Position numbers and translations under genes: made by a program
Notes under the pieces: generated by a model
Seen by the model: only the letters and a program-made list of their open reading frames with translations
What the model was told of the DNA's origin: nothing
Database searches by the model: none
Source of the DNA: TMED13 sp042090305
Lineage (GTDB): Bacteria > Pseudomonadota > Alphaproteobacteria > Methylaequorales > Methylaequoraceae
Reading direction: 5' to 3'
Length of the DNA: 31,688 nt
NCBI GenBank assembly: GCA_042090305.1
Contig: JBELJQ010000020.1
Location: 1 to 31,688 of the forward strand
In this document: positions 1 to 8,407 of the stretch, piece by piece
Layout of the letters: each line of letters begins with the position of its first letter
Numbering within the stretch: the first letter of the stretch is position 1

Positions 1-1
1 C

Positions 2-610
2 CCATTAAATTATAAGGGTTTTCCTAAATCTGTTTGTACTTCTGTTAATCATGTTGTTTGTCATGGTATACCGGGAGAAAAAGTTTTAACTGATGGTGAT
101 ATAATTAATATAGATGTTACACCAAAATTAAATGGTTGGCATGGGGATACAAGTAGAATGTTCTTAGTTGGAGATGTTAAATTGAAAGCAAAAAAGTTAG
201 TTGAAATTACATATGAGGCTATGATGAGGGGTATTGAGATAATTAAACCTGGAAGAACTACCGGAGATATTGGTCATGCTATACAATCCTTTGCAGAAAA
301 AATGAATTATTCGGTTGTACGAGATTTCTGTGGACATGGTTTGGGAGAAGTTTTTCATGATCAGCCGAGTATACTTCATTTTGGAAGTCCTGGTGAAGGT
401 GTTCAACTGAAAGAAGGAATGTTTTTTACTGTAGAACCAATGATTAACGTCGGGGACTACAAAGTAAAAGTTTTGTCCGATGGGTGGACAGCTGTAACTT
501 CTGATAAATCTCTATCTGCTCAATTTGAACATTCTGTTGGTGTAACTAAGAATGGTTACGAAATATTTACTTTATCCAGTAAAAAATTTTACTGCCCACC
601 ATACATTTAA
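2..610 (+). CDS. map: Methionine aminopeptidase, type I (5' end missing)
   Basis: This cytosolic metalloprotease removes the initiator methionine from nascent proteins. The reading frame is open from base 2, so the gene begins upstream of the window; about the last 200 residues are seen. Family landmarks appear in order: the substrate-binding His of VVCHGIP, the metal ligands Asp of NIDVT and Asp of GDTSR, His of GHGLG, Glu of FTVEPM and Glu of FEHSVG. All five metal ligands of the family are therefore intact. The C-terminus (ending CPPYI) matches the usual end of the domain. Only one base separates its stop from the purB ATG, so it heads, or belongs to, the purine operon. Identification is secure; the start cannot be seen. 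Confidence 0.96.
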   Translation, partial: PLNYKGFPKSVCTSVNHVVCHGIPGEKVLTDGDIINIDVTPKLNGWHGDTSRMFLVGDVKLKAKKLVEITYEAMMRGIEIIKPGRTTGDIGHAIQSFAEKMNYSVVRDFCGHGLGEVFHDQPSILHFGSPGEGVQLKEGMFFTVEPMINVGDYKVKVLSDGWTAVTSDKSLSAQFEHSVGVTKNGYEIFTLSSKKFYCPPYI

Positions 611-611
611 A

Positions 612-1913
612 ATGATACCACGTTACTCTAGAGAAATAATAAGAAAGATTTGGGAGCCAAAAAATAAATTTAAGATTTGGTTAGATATAGAAATAGCTAT
701 TTGTGAGGCGCTAATGAATAAGGGTTTTATCCCTAAAAAATCCTATATTAATATAAGAGATAATTCTGAATTTAATTCCGATAGAATTGATGAAATTGAA
801 AAGGAAGTAAAACATGACGTTATTGCATTTCTAACAAATATATCTGAAAATTTAGGTGATGACTCTAAATATATACACATGGGAGTAACATCCTCTGATA
901 TTCTTGATACTACTTTATCTGTTCAACTGAAACAGTCCATTAAAATAGTAAAAAATGAGTTAAGAAATTTGATTGAAGAACTCGAAAAAAAAGCACTTGA
1001 GCATAAGTCGACTGTATGCATAGGAAGAAGTCATGGAATCTTTGCTGAACCCACAACTTTTGGTCTTAAATTATTGTCAAAATATTCTGAATTTAATCGT
1101 CATCTTAAAAGGTTAATTATGTCTGAGAAAGAAATTTCTATTTGTGCAATATCTGGAGCAGTAGGTACGTTTGCTAATATAGACCCGTACGTTGAAGAGT
1201 TTGTTTCAAAAAAACTAGGATTGAAAAGTGAAACTGTCTCAACTCAAATAATTCCAAGAGATAGACATGCACAACTTTTTTCAACTTTAGGTTTAATAGC
1301 CTCATCAATAGAAAACACTGCTATTGAAATCAGGCATTTACAAAGGAGTGAAGTAAGTGAGGTGGAGGAATATTTTTCGCATAATCAAAAAGGGTCATCA
1401 GCTATGCCACATAAAAGGAACCCAGTTTTAAGTGAAAATCTTACTGGCATCTCAAGAGTTATAAGATCAAGCGTTATTCCATTTATGGAAAATATTTCAT
1501 TATGGCACGAAAGAGACATTTCTCATTCATCTGTTGAAAGAACACTATGTCCAGACACAATCGCACTCACAGACTTTGCCTTAAATCGACTGACCGATGT
1601 GATAAAAAATCTTGTTGTAGATAAAAAAATGATGAAAGAAAATCTTAGAAAAACTCGTGGGTTATATAATTCACAAAGATTGATGTTAAAATTAATTGAA
1701 AAAGGGGGGCTTCTTAGGGAGGAATCATACAAGTTGGTTCAAAAATTAGCTATGAAGTCTTGGAAAGAAAACCTAGATTTTAAAAAAATTGTACTAAAAG
1801 AAAAAAAAATTAAAAGTATTTTAAGAACTAATGAGATTAATGAAATATTTGATGTAGATTATCATTTAAAAAATATCGATAAAATTTTTGAAAGAGCTAT
1901 TAATGAAAAATAA
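612..1913 (+). CDS. purB: Adenylosuccinate lyase
   Basis: PurB acts twice in purine synthesis: it releases fumarate from SAICAR to give AICAR and from adenylosuccinate to give AMP. The product is 433 residues when begun at the ATG at 612 (MIPRYSR, the conserved family start). An open frame extends upstream to 552 but would overlap map and add non-family residues, so I reject it. The fumarase/aspartase signature GSSAMPHKRNP lies at residues 261-271, and GRSHG (His about 141), AEPTTFG and LWHERDISHSS are all present. The protein closely follows the Bacillus-type PurB of about 430 residues. The start follows the map stop by one base, and the 3' end overlaps purC, so translation is probably coupled. 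Confidence 0.97.
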   Translation: MIPRYSREIIRKIWEPKNKFKIWLDIEIAICEALMNKGFIPKKSYINIRDNSEFNSDRIDEIEKEVKHDVIAFLTNISENLGDDSKYIHMGVTSSDILDTTLSVQLKQSIKIVKNELRNLIEELEKKALEHKSTVCIGRSHGIFAEPTTFGLKLLSKYSEFNRHLKRLIMSEKEISICAISGAVGTFANIDPYVEEFVSKKLGLKSETVSTQIIPRDRHAQLFSTLGLIASSIENTAIEIRHLQRSEVSEVEEYFSHNQKGSSAMPHKRNPVLSENLTGISRVIRSSVIPFMENISLWHERDISHSSVERTLCPDTIALTDFALNRLTDVIKNLVVDKKMMKENLRKTRGLYNSQRLMLKLIEKGGLLREESYKLVQKLAMKSWKENLDFKKIVLKEKKIKSILRTNEINEIFDVDYHLKNIDKIFERAINEK

Positions 1914-2661
1914 AAAAAAAATCTATGAGGGTAAAGCTAAAATAATCTACAAAGGCAGTGAACCAAATACTATTATTCAATATTTTAAAGATGATGCGAC
2001 AGCTTTTAATAATAAAAAGAAATCAATCATACCCGGTAAAGGTGTGCTAAATAATTTCATTTCAGAATTATTAATGACAAGATTAAGTGAAATTAATGTA
2101 CCTAATCATTTTTTAAAACGTTTAAATATGCGTGAACAATTAGTAAGAAAACTAGATATAATACCGATTGAAGTAGTTGTTAGGAACGTAGCAACTGGTT
2201 CATTGGTAAAAAGGTTAGGCATTCCTGAGGGAAAGGTTTTGTCAAGACCAATTGTCGAATTTTATCTTAAAAATGATGAATTAAATGACCCAATAATCTC
2301 AGATGAGCATATCATTGTTTTTGAATGGGCATCACATTCAGAGTTAGAAGAAATAATAGCAATATCATCAAGAGTAAATGATTTTTTGACTGGCTATTTT
2401 TTTTCACAAAATATCAGATTGGTAGATTTTAAATTAGAGTTTGGAAGATACTGGGAAGGAGATGATACAGTATTAATGTTAGGAGATGAAATCAGTCCTG
2501 ATAATTGCAGGTTATGGGATATTAAAACTAATAGAAAGTTAGATAAGGATAGATTCAGACAAAATCTTGGAGATGTTGATAAAGCATACCAAGAAGTAGC
2601 CTACAGATTGGGAGTATTATCAGAGAACGAGTTTAAAAAGGTTATAAAGGATGATATATAG
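1903..2661 (+). CDS. purC: SAICAR synthetase
   Basis: Phosphoribosylaminoimidazole-succinocarboxamide synthase joins CAIR to aspartate using ATP, the step just before PurB. The product is 252 residues from the ATG at 1903, which overlaps the end of purB by 11 bases. A TTG 15 bases earlier would add five residues, but the family start is MKNKKKIYEGKAK, so I prefer the ATG. Conserved motifs include YEGKAK, VVRNVATGSLVKR (ribose-phosphate site), LVDFKLEFG and LGDEISPDNCRLWD (metal and nucleotide site). Length is normal for bacterial PurC, with no extra domain. Its own 3' end overlaps purS by 11 bases. Confidence 0.97.
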   Translation: MKNKKKIYEGKAKIIYKGSEPNTIIQYFKDDATAFNNKKKSIIPGKGVLNNFISELLMTRLSEINVPNHFLKRLNMREQLVRKLDIIPIEVVVRNVATGSLVKRLGIPEGKVLSRPIVEFYLKNDELNDPIISDEHIIVFEWASHSELEEIIAISSRVNDFLTGYFFSQNIRLVDFKLEFGRYWEGDDTVLMLGDEISPDNCRLWDIKTNRKLDKDRFRQNLGDVDKAYQEVAYRLGVLSENEFKKVIKDDI

Positions 2662-2881
2662 AGTTTACGTTGAGTTTAAAGTAGGCATTTTAGACCCTGA
2701 AGCAGAGGCCATTAAGAGAACAATAAATCAACTAGGAATAAAATCTTTAAAAAATATTTCTAAAGGCAAATTCTTTGATATTGAGTTTTCAAAAGAAGAT
2801 AACTATTCTGATATTGAAAGGATAAGTAAAGACCTGCTTTCAAATCCAATTATTGAAAATTTTAAGATTGTGAAAAAATAA
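2651..2881 (+). CDS. purS: FGAM synthase subunit PurS
   Basis: PurS is a small dimeric protein (76 residues here) that bridges PurQ and the short form of PurL in the three-part formylglycinamidine ribonucleotide synthase. The sequence shows the typical opening YRVYVEFKVGILDPEAEAI and the ferredoxin-like beta-alpha-beta pattern, with the expected length of about 80. The ATG overlaps the end of purC by 11 bases, and purQ begins four bases after its stop. Together with purQ and purL downstream, it shows this organism uses the Gram-positive/alphaproteobacterial three-subunit enzyme and not the single 1300-residue PurL of gammaproteobacteria. Confidence 0.95.
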   Translation: MIYRVYVEFKVGILDPEAEAIKRTINQLGIKSLKNISKGKFFDIEFSKEDNYSDIERISKDLLSNPIIENFKIVKK

Positions 2882-2885
2882 TTTT

Positions 2886-3572
2886 GTGAAAAAAAAAATT
2901 TCTATAATTTTATTTCCAGGCTCAAATTGTGATAGGGATCTAGAAAATGCAATCATTAAATGCCTAAAAATTAAACCGAATTTTATATGGCATAACGAAT
3001 CCCATATCAAGGATCCTGGAATTATTTTTTTACCTGGTGGTTTTTCATTTGGTGATTATCTAAGGGCTGGTATTTTGGCCACAAAGTCACCTGCAATAAA
3101 TGAATTAATAAGATTAGCAAAAAAAGGTGTGCCGGTAGTTGGAATTTGTAATGGGTTTCAAATTTTAACTGAATGTAAACTATTGGATGGAGCATTAATA
3201 AAAAATACAAGCCAACTTTTTAATTGTTCGAAAGTAAGTTTGAAAATCGAAAATACAAAAAGTAATTTTCTTAAAAATTTTAAAAAAGAAATAGTTGAGT
3301 ATCCAATTGCTCATTCACAGGGAAGGTTTTTTATTGATAAAGATAACTTAAATAAACTTTATGATAATAATTTAGTTGCATTCAAGTATTCATCCCCAAT
3401 GGGTGATATAAATAAGGAATTCAATCCGAATGGGTCTATTGATAATATTGCTGGAATTTTTAATAAAAAAAAAAATATCTTAGGTCTTATGCCACATCCA
3501 GAAAGAGCTATAGATAAATTTACAAGTCAAGATGGAATAAATTTTTTTAAAAGTATGGAAGATTTTTTATAA
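2886..3572 (+). CDS. purQ: FGAM synthase glutaminase subunit PurQ
   Basis: PurQ is the class I glutamine amidotransferase that supplies ammonia to PurL. The product has 228 residues and begins at a GTG codon at 2886, inside the run TTTTGTGAAAAAAAAAA; no ATG stands near the expected N-terminus (KKKISIILFPGSNCDRDLE), so the GTG is well supported. The nucleophile is Cys88 in GICNGFQIL, and the His204/Glu206 pair lies in MPHPERA. PGGFSFGDYLRAG (about 50-62) is the family oxyanion-hole region. The stop overlaps the purL ATG by one base (TAATG), a classic coupling arrangement that would keep the two subunits in balance. Confidence 0.97.
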   Translation: MKKKISIILFPGSNCDRDLENAIIKCLKIKPNFIWHNESHIKDPGIIFLPGGFSFGDYLRAGILATKSPAINELIRLAKKGVPVVGICNGFQILTECKLLDGALIKNTSQLFNCSKVSLKIENTKSNFLKNFKKEIVEYPIAHSQGRFFIDKDNLNKLYDNNLVAFKYSSPMGDINKEFNPNGSIDNIAGIFNKKKNILGLMPHPERAIDKFTSQDGINFFKSMEDFL

Positions 3573-5779
3573 TGAATGACATTACAGAAATAAACTTAAA
3601 AATTATAAAAGATCACGGACTAAGTGAAAAAGAATATCAAAAAATTCTTAGTATACTAAAAAGAAAACCTAATATATTAGAATTAGGGATTTTTTCAGTT
3701 ATGTGGAGTGAGCATTGTTCATATAAGTCAACAAAAAAATGGCTAAAAAAACTTCCTACTACTGGAAAAGCTGTAATTTGTGGTCCAGGAGAAAATGCTG
3801 GTATTGTTGATATAGGTGATGAAGATGCAATAGTATTTAAAATGGAGAGCCATAATCATCCCTCATTCATTGAGCCTTATCAAGGAGCAGCAACAGGCGT
3901 TGGAGGTATAATGCGTGATATATTTACTATGGGAGCCAGACCAATTGCTAACCTAAATTCATTAAGATTCGGAGAACCCTCAAACAAAAAAACAAAACAT
4001 TTATTACAAGGAGTTGTAAAAGGGATTGGCGATTACGGTAACTGTGTAGGTATTCCTACGGTTGGTGGTGAGTGTTTTTTTCATAAGTCTTATAATAACA
4101 ATATTCTTGTTAATGCAATGTGTGTTGGCTTGGTAAAGAAAAATAGAATATTTTATTCAAAAGCAAGTGGGATTGACAACCCTGTTATATACGTTGGAGC
4201 AAAGACAGGAAGAGATGGTATACATGGTGCTACAATGGCATCTTCGGAGTTCGACGATAACTCTAAAGAACAAAGGCCCCAAGTTCAAGTTGGTGACCCA
4301 TTTATTGAAAAATTACTTTTAGAATCATGCCAAGAACTTATGAAAGAAGATGCAATTATAGCAATTCAGGATATGGGTGCTGCCGGATTAACATCATCTT
4401 CCTTTGAGATGGCATCAAAGGGGGATTGTGGTATCAAGTTGTATTTAGATAAAGTTCCATGTCGCGAGGAACAAATGACACCCTATGAAATGATGTTATC
4501 TGAAACCCAAGAAAGAATGTTAATGGTTATTAAGCCTGAGAAAAGGGAATTAACACTTAAAATTTTCAAAAAATGGGGGTTAGATGCAATTGAAATTGGT
4601 CAAGTCACTAACACAGGTAAAATGGAAATGTTTTTTAATGAAAAGAATATTGGTGAGCTTCCAATAAAACCACTTGCAGATTTAGCACCAGAGTATGATC
4701 GACCATCAAAAAAGTATATAAGAGAGGAAAAAAAGAGAAAAAAGAAAAAAAAAGAAATACTTGATGTATTCATCGAAATAATTTCTGGACCTAATCATTC
4801 ATCAAAAGAATGGTTATTTAGTCAATATGATAGTATGGTAATGTGCGATACTGTTTATTCTTCCGAGGAATCTGATGCAGCAGTTGTGAGAGTCAACGGA
4901 ACTAATAAAGCTGTAGCAATTACAAGTGATTGCAATCCTGTTTACTGCGAATCAGATCCAAAATTAGGTGCAAAATTAGCTGTTGCCGAGTCGTGGAGGA
5001 ATTTGATTGCAACCGGTTCAAAACCATTAGCAATTACTGATAATCTAAATTTTGGAAATCCAGAAAAAAAAGAAATCATGTATCAAATTAAAGAAGCAAT
5101 ATTAGGTATTAAAGAAGCCTGTGAAAAGCTCTCATATCCAGTTGTATCAGGAAATGTATCTCTGTATAACGAAACAAAGGGTAAGTCTATACTTCCGACA
5201 CCTGTGATCGGTGGTATTGGATTAATAAAAGATTTATCACAAGCCATTGGGCTTAAAATAGATAAGGGGGATCACTTATACATTGTAGGTAAAACACTTG
5301 GACACCTGGATTTGTCAGTCCACAATCAAATATGTGATGATAATTCTGGTTCTCCACCAGAAATAAATTTCGAAGATGAAATTAAGAATGGTAATTTTAT
5401 CTATAATTTTATTAAAAAATTCAGAGATCATATTACAGGTTGTCATGATGTTTCAGAGGGTGGAGCAATTACCTCAATCGCAGAGATATGTATCAAAAAT
5501 AAATTAGGTGTAATAATTAATATTCCTAAAAATATTAAGCAAAGAAATTGGCTTTTTTCTGAAGAACCCTCGCGGTTTATAGTATCAATTAAAAATGATA
5601 AAGATTTTTTGAGGATTGCAAAGAAAAATAAAGTATTCGTGGAAAAGATTGGAGAGGTATCCGGCAAGAATTTTAAAATCATAAATGAGCTTGAAATTCC
5701 ACTAAAAAAACTTATAAATTATAATAAGACCTGGTTTCACGATTATTTAAGGATTGATAATGACATTAAAACCAAATGA
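3572..5779 (+). CDS. purL: FGAM synthase large subunit PurL (short form)
   Basis: PurL is the ATP-dependent synthetase that converts FGAR to FGAM with ammonia from PurQ. At 735 residues it is the short PurL that needs PurS and PurQ. Seen motifs include MWSEHCSYKSTK, GPGENAG, FKMESHNHPSFIEPYQGAATGVGG (first half) and the duplicated second half with ATGSKPLAITDNLNFGNP and VVSGNVSLYNET. About residue 380, in the linker between the two PurM-like halves, there is a strongly basic stretch (EEKKRKKKKKE) encoded by a purine-only tract at about 4727-4757 with a run of nine A. This looks like an AT-rich genome expanding a tolerant linker. The 3' end overlaps bolA by 20 bases. Confidence 0.97.
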   Translation: MNDITEINLKIIKDHGLSEKEYQKILSILKRKPNILELGIFSVMWSEHCSYKSTKKWLKKLPTTGKAVICGPGENAGIVDIGDEDAIVFKMESHNHPSFIEPYQGAATGVGGIMRDIFTMGARPIANLNSLRFGEPSNKKTKHLLQGVVKGIGDYGNCVGIPTVGGECFFHKSYNNNILVNAMCVGLVKKNRIFYSKASGIDNPVIYVGAKTGRDGIHGATMASSEFDDNSKEQRPQVQVGDPFIEKLLLESCQELMKEDAIIAIQDMGAAGLTSSSFEMASKGDCGIKLYLDKVPCREEQMTPYEMMLSETQERMLMVIKPEKRELTLKIFKKWGLDAIEIGQVTNTGKMEMFFNEKNIGELPIKPLADLAPEYDRPSKKYIREEKKRKKKKKEILDVFIEIISGPNHSSKEWLFSQYDSMVMCDTVYSSEESDAAVVRVNGTNKAVAITSDCNPVYCESDPKLGAKLAVAESWRNLIATGSKPLAITDNLNFGNPEKKEIMYQIKEAILGIKEACEKLSYPVVSGNVSLYNETKGKSILPTPVIGGIGLIKDLSQAIGLKIDKGDHLYIVGKTLGHLDLSVHNQICDDNSGSPPEINFEDEIKNGNFIYNFIKKFRDHITGCHDVSEGGAITSIAEICIKNKLGVIINIPKNIKQRNWLFSEEPSRFIVSIKNDKDFLRIAKKNKVFVEKIGEVSGKNFKIINELEIPLKKLINYNKTWFHDYLRIDNDIKTK

Positions 5780-5990
5780 AGTTAAAGATTTGATTAAAGA
5801 CAAGCTGCCTGATGCAAATATAGAAATAATTGATTTGAAAGGAGATAATAACCATTATCATGCTAAAATCAAATCAACTGTTTTCCGTGGGCTGTCAAAA
5901 ATGGAACAACACAAGCTAGTATACCGGGCTCTTGGCAATCATATGGGAACAACGCTACATGCTCTTATGCTAACAACTAGCGAAGATTAA
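5760..5990 (+). CDS. bolA: BolA family protein
   Basis: BolA-like proteins pair with monothiol glutaredoxins to hold a labile [2Fe-2S] cluster and take part in iron sensing and cluster delivery. The product is 76 residues from the ATG at 5760; a TTG six bases upstream is possible but would add only two residues. The fold landmarks are the HYHAKIKS strand and the FRGLSKMEQHKLVYRAL helix, followed by HALMLTT, where the invariant C-terminal His lies. The gene overlaps purL by 20 bases and is followed 13 bases later by grxD, its partner. The purL-bolA-grxD neighbourhood is common in alphaproteobacteria. Confidence 0.93.
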   Translation: MTLKPNEVKDLIKDKLPDANIEIIDLKGDNNHYHAKIKSTVFRGLSKMEQHKLVYRALGNHMGTTLHALMLTTSED

Positions 5991-6003
5991 TGAAAGGTTA
6001 ATT

Positions 6004-6339
6004 ATGGAAAATATTAAATTAAAAATTAAAGATATAATAGAAAATAATAATGTTGTGTTATTCATGAAAGGAACTCCAGATTTTCCTCAATGCGGATTTT
6101 CAGCTAATACTATAGCTATTCTTAACTACTTTAATGTTGATTTTAAAAGCTATAACGTTTTAGAGGACCAAGAGTTGAGACAAGGTATCAAAGACTTCTC
6201 AGACTGGCCAACAATCCCACAAATATATCTTAAAAAGGAGTTTATAGGAGGGTTTGATATTCTCAAAGAAATGGCTGAAACAGGTGATTTTACAAAGCTA
6301 CTTGATGAAAAAAATATTGAGTATAAAGTCGAAGGTTAA
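6004..6339 (+). CDS. grxD: Monothiol glutaredoxin (Grx4/GrxD type)
   Basis: GrxD proteins bind a [2Fe-2S] cluster between two monomers, or one monomer and BolA, using glutathione as a ligand. The product is 111 residues with the hallmark CGFS active site (Cys30), FMKGTPDFPQ before it, the cis-proline segment WPTIPQIY at about 74-81 and the glutathione-binding GGFDI near 87-91. No second active-site cysteine is present, as expected for this class. A Shine-Dalgarno-like AAAGG lies a little upstream of the ATG. The stop codon overlaps the stop of the convergent glycosyltransferase by four bases, so there is no room for a conventional terminator between the two transcripts. Confidence 0.95.
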   Translation: MENIKLKIKDIIENNNVVLFMKGTPDFPQCGFSANTIAILNYFNVDFKSYNVLEDQELRQGIKDFSDWPTIPQIYLKKEFIGGFDILKEMAETGDFTKLLDEKNIEYKVEG

Positions 6340-7088
6340 CCTAAATCACTTTTTACCTTCATAGCTGAAATGAATGGGTAAATAGCACTTAAGATACTGA
6401 TTAGCAAGCCAACTTCACCAGACTTATAACCTTTTCTTAATACAAAACACTTGAAGAATCTTGAAAAAATTCTTCTTATAGAAAACATCTTTGATAAATT
6501 ATTTTTATTTTCATTTAAATCATGTGCATTCAAGGTTGTATTTCGATTAAGACGCACAAGTAGGTCTGATATATTTCTAGACATTTTATGAGTTATTTCA
6601 TTTGACAGTCCTATACCCTTTTTACCTTTTAATCTGTATTGAGGATGTACCCTACCATCAACCCATAATTTGCTTTTTTTTCTGAATAAACAAAACTTAC
6701 CATCTGGTGCTAAACATGCCATCCAACCAAATTCTATAGGTTTTTCTCCAACATAATTTAATAACTTTATATAGTAGTAATCGTTCGTTGAATCATTCCT
6801 TAAATTAGACTTAATCTCCTTTGACAAACTTTTACTTATAATTTCGTCAGCATCAACTTCCAATATCCAATCATAATTACACTTTTTAATTCCATAATTT
6901 CTTCTCGCCCCCTCTGATAACCATGCACCTTTAAATATTTTAGAGGTATAATCTTTACAAATTTTTAGTGTATCATCACTAGATCTATCAAGGATTACTA
7001 TAATTTCATCTGAGAAACTTAGTGATTCGAGGGTGTTTCTAATTTTTTTTTCTTCGTTTCTAGCTACTATTAATGCACTTATTTTCAT
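6336..7088 (-). CDS. Family 2 glycosyltransferase, WaaE/KdtX-like
   Basis: This is a cytoplasmic GT-A fold glycosyltransferase of the type that adds a hexose to the inner core of lipopolysaccharide. The 250-residue product opens with SALIVARNEEKKIRNTLESL, the nucleotide-sugar binding strand, followed by DEIIVILDRSSDDT and, near residue 93-101, the metal-binding motif ILEVDADEI. The later segment ending KLWVDGRVHPQYRL and the segment NRNTTLNAHDL resemble the acceptor half of WaaE/LgtF proteins. There is no strong transmembrane segment. The gene stands alone, convergent to the purine operon and divergent from the peroxiredoxin gene, so its promoter must lie in 7089-7204. The exact sugar and acceptor cannot be read from the sequence. 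Confidence 0.85.
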   Translation of the reverse strand: MKISALIVARNEEKKIRNTLESLSFSDEIIVILDRSSDDTLKICKDYTSKIFKGAWLSEGARRNYGIKKCNYDWILEVDADEIISKSLSKEIKSNLRNDSTNDYYYIKLLNYVGEKPIEFGWMACLAPDGKFCLFRKKSKLWVDGRVHPQYRLKGKKGIGLSNEITHKMSRNISDLLVRLNRNTTLNAHDLNENKNNLSKMFSIRRIFSRFFKCFVLRKGYKSGEVGLLISILSAIYPFISAMKVKSDLG

Positions 7089-7096
7089 AAGTTAAG

Positions 7097-7129
7097 TATA
7101 GTATTTAAAATTTATTTTTAAATACTATA
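7097..7129. repeat. Perfect 14-bp inverted repeat between divergent genes
   Basis: TATAGTATTTAAAA at 7097-7110 is repeated exactly in inverted form at 7116-7129, with a five-base centre (TTTAT). It lies 9 bases upstream of the glycosyltransferase start and about 30 bases upstream of the peroxiredoxin -10 box. It could be an operator for a dimeric regulator acting on one or both genes. As RNA it would form an AT-only hairpin, which is weak for a terminator, though a run of 12 T follows at 7137-7148 on the + strand. Confidence 0.6.
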
Positions 7130-7160
7130 GACAAGGTTTTTTTTTTTTATTACAACAGTG

Positions 7161-7187
7161 TATAATGTTATTTAGAATTATTCTAAT
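7161..7187 (+). promoter_or_regulatory. Peroxiredoxin promoter with Irr-box-like palindrome
   Basis: A consensus -10 box TATAAT is at 7161-7166. Immediately downstream, TTTAGAATTATTCTAAT at 7171-7187 contains the perfect interrupted palindrome TTAGAA-TTA-TTCTAA, which matches, as I remember it, the consensus of the alphaproteobacterial iron control element bound by Irr. It covers the expected transcription start, a position that favours repression. A good ribosome site (AAAGGA, about 7193) stands before the ATG at 7205. No convincing -35 box is visible; the corresponding region is a T run. Confidence 0.5.
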
Positions 7188-7204
7188 ATAGAAAGGAATT
7201 AATA

Positions 7205-7744
7205 ATGATAAAAAGAATACCAAGTGTTAATTTTCAAGTGCGGGAAAGAGACGACTCTATCGAAGGGGATAATCCATTTAAATGGGAGACAAAATCAACT
7301 GATGATTATTTTGCCAATAAAAAAGTTATTTTATTTTCTCTTCCAGGCGCCTTTACTCCAACCTGTTCAACTTTTCAATTACCTGATTTTAATAAGTTAT
7401 ATGATGATTTTAAAAAATATGGTATCGAGGAGATTTATTGTATATCGGTCAATGACTCATTTGTGATGAACGCATGGGCTAAACATCATGACATTGGTAA
7501 AGTTAAGGTAATTCCTGATGGTAATGCTGAATTCACTAGAAAAATGGGAATGCTTGTTGATAAGGAAAACTTGGGCTTTGGTCAAAGATCCTGGAGATAT
7601 GCATTAATAATTGAAAATGGAAACATCCTAGAAAATTTTGTTGAGTCTGGCTTTACCGATAATGCAGAGGACGATCCTTATGAAGTTTCTTCACCACAAA
7701 ACATACTTGAGTATTTATCGAAAAACAACCAAATGACCGGTTGA
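7205..7744 (+). CDS. Peroxiredoxin, Prx5 (AhpC/TSA) family
   Basis: A thiol peroxidase that reduces hydrogen and organic peroxides in the cytoplasm, usually recycled by glutathione/glutaredoxin. The 179-residue product carries the Prx5 active site PGAFTPTCST with peroxidatic Cys54, Thr51 and Pro47 in place. Arg equivalents lie in the FGQRSWRYALII segment, and the family segment SVNDSFVMNAWAKHH is present. The only other cysteine (in IYCISVND) is at the usual buried site of Prx5, so it may work as a one-cysteine enzyme with glutathione, which fits the nearby grxD and glutathione reductase. It is transcribed alone, and the promoter carries an Irr-like palindrome, suggesting iron-responsive control. 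It converges on rpsD with a seven-base gap. Confidence 0.95.
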   Translation: MIKRIPSVNFQVRERDDSIEGDNPFKWETKSTDDYFANKKVILFSLPGAFTPTCSTFQLPDFNKLYDDFKKYGIEEIYCISVNDSFVMNAWAKHHDIGKVKVIPDGNAEFTRKMGMLVDKENLGFGQRSWRYALIIENGNILENFVESGFTDNAEDDPYEVSSPQNILEYLSKNNQMTG

Positions 7745-7751
7745 TAAAGTG

Positions 7752-8369
7752 TTATCTTGAGTAATATTCGATTACTAGATTAGGTTCCATAACCACTGGG
7801 TATGGGACCTCATCTAATTTAGGTCCCTTTACAAAGGTACCTTTAAGTTTGTCATAATCAACAGATAAATACTCTGGAGTATCTCTTTCAGTTGAGCTGA
7901 TAGCCTCTAGTACTATAGGGATTTCTTTACTAGTTCCTTTAACTTCTACAATATCTCCGTCTTTTAATAAGTAAGATGGAATACTAAGTTTTTTTCCATT
8001 AACAAGTATGTGACCATGACTAACAAACTGTCTGGCTGCAAAAATAGTAGTTACAAATTTCATTCTGTAAACGGCAGCGTCTAGTCTTCTTTCAAGTAAT
8101 TGTATTAAATTCTCGCTTGTATTACCTTTGAGATTCGATGCTTTAAAAAAAAGGTTACGAAATTGCTTTTCTGTAATATATCCGTAGTGACCTTTTAATT
8201 TCTGTTTTGCCATTAACTGGTTACCAAAATCTGATGGTTTTTTTCTTCTTGTCTGCCCATTTAGTCCGGGTGGATAATCTCTTTTGTTAAAAGGGCTTTT
8301 GGGTCTGCCCCATAAATTACACCTAAGCCTTCTATCAATTTTATATTTTGATTTAAGTATTCTGGTCAT
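7752..8369 (-). CDS. rpsD: 30S ribosomal protein S4 (uS4)
   Basis: uS4 binds the 5' domain of 16S rRNA and nucleates assembly of the small subunit. The product is 205 residues. The N-terminus (MTRILKSKYKIDRRLR) and the PPGLNGQTRRKKPSDFG segment are typical of alphaproteobacterial S4, and the central S4 RNA-binding domain reads LERRLDAAVYRMKF, ARQFVSHGHILVNGKK and IPSYLLKDGDIVEVK. There is only one cysteine, so it is the zinc-free form. The gene is monocistronic or the last of the leftward operon: 38 bases separate it from the methyltransferase. Its separation from the alpha operon (rpoA, rpsK) is usual in this class. Confidence 0.97.
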   Translation of the reverse strand: MTRILKSKYKIDRRLRCNLWGRPKSPFNKRDYPPGLNGQTRRKKPSDFGNQLMAKQKLKGHYGYITEKQFRNLFFKASNLKGNTSENLIQLLERRLDAAVYRMKFVTTIFAARQFVSHGHILVNGKKLSIPSYLLKDGDIVEVKGTSKEIPIVLEAISSTERDTPEYLSVDYDKLKGTFVKGPKLDEVPYPVVMEPNLVIEYYSR

Positions 8370-8407
8370 ATTTAGCGAATATACTGTTTAAATTTCTGTT
8401 GTCAAAT

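Noticed and set aside
552..611. Upstream extension of the purB frame
   Set aside because: It overlaps map in another frame and lacks family residues; the ATG at 612 gives the conserved MIPRYSR start.
7116..7148. Inverted repeat plus T run as a terminator
   Set aside because: The stem is entirely A/T apart from one pair, and it lies between two divergent starts where no transcript needs ending; an operator is more likely.
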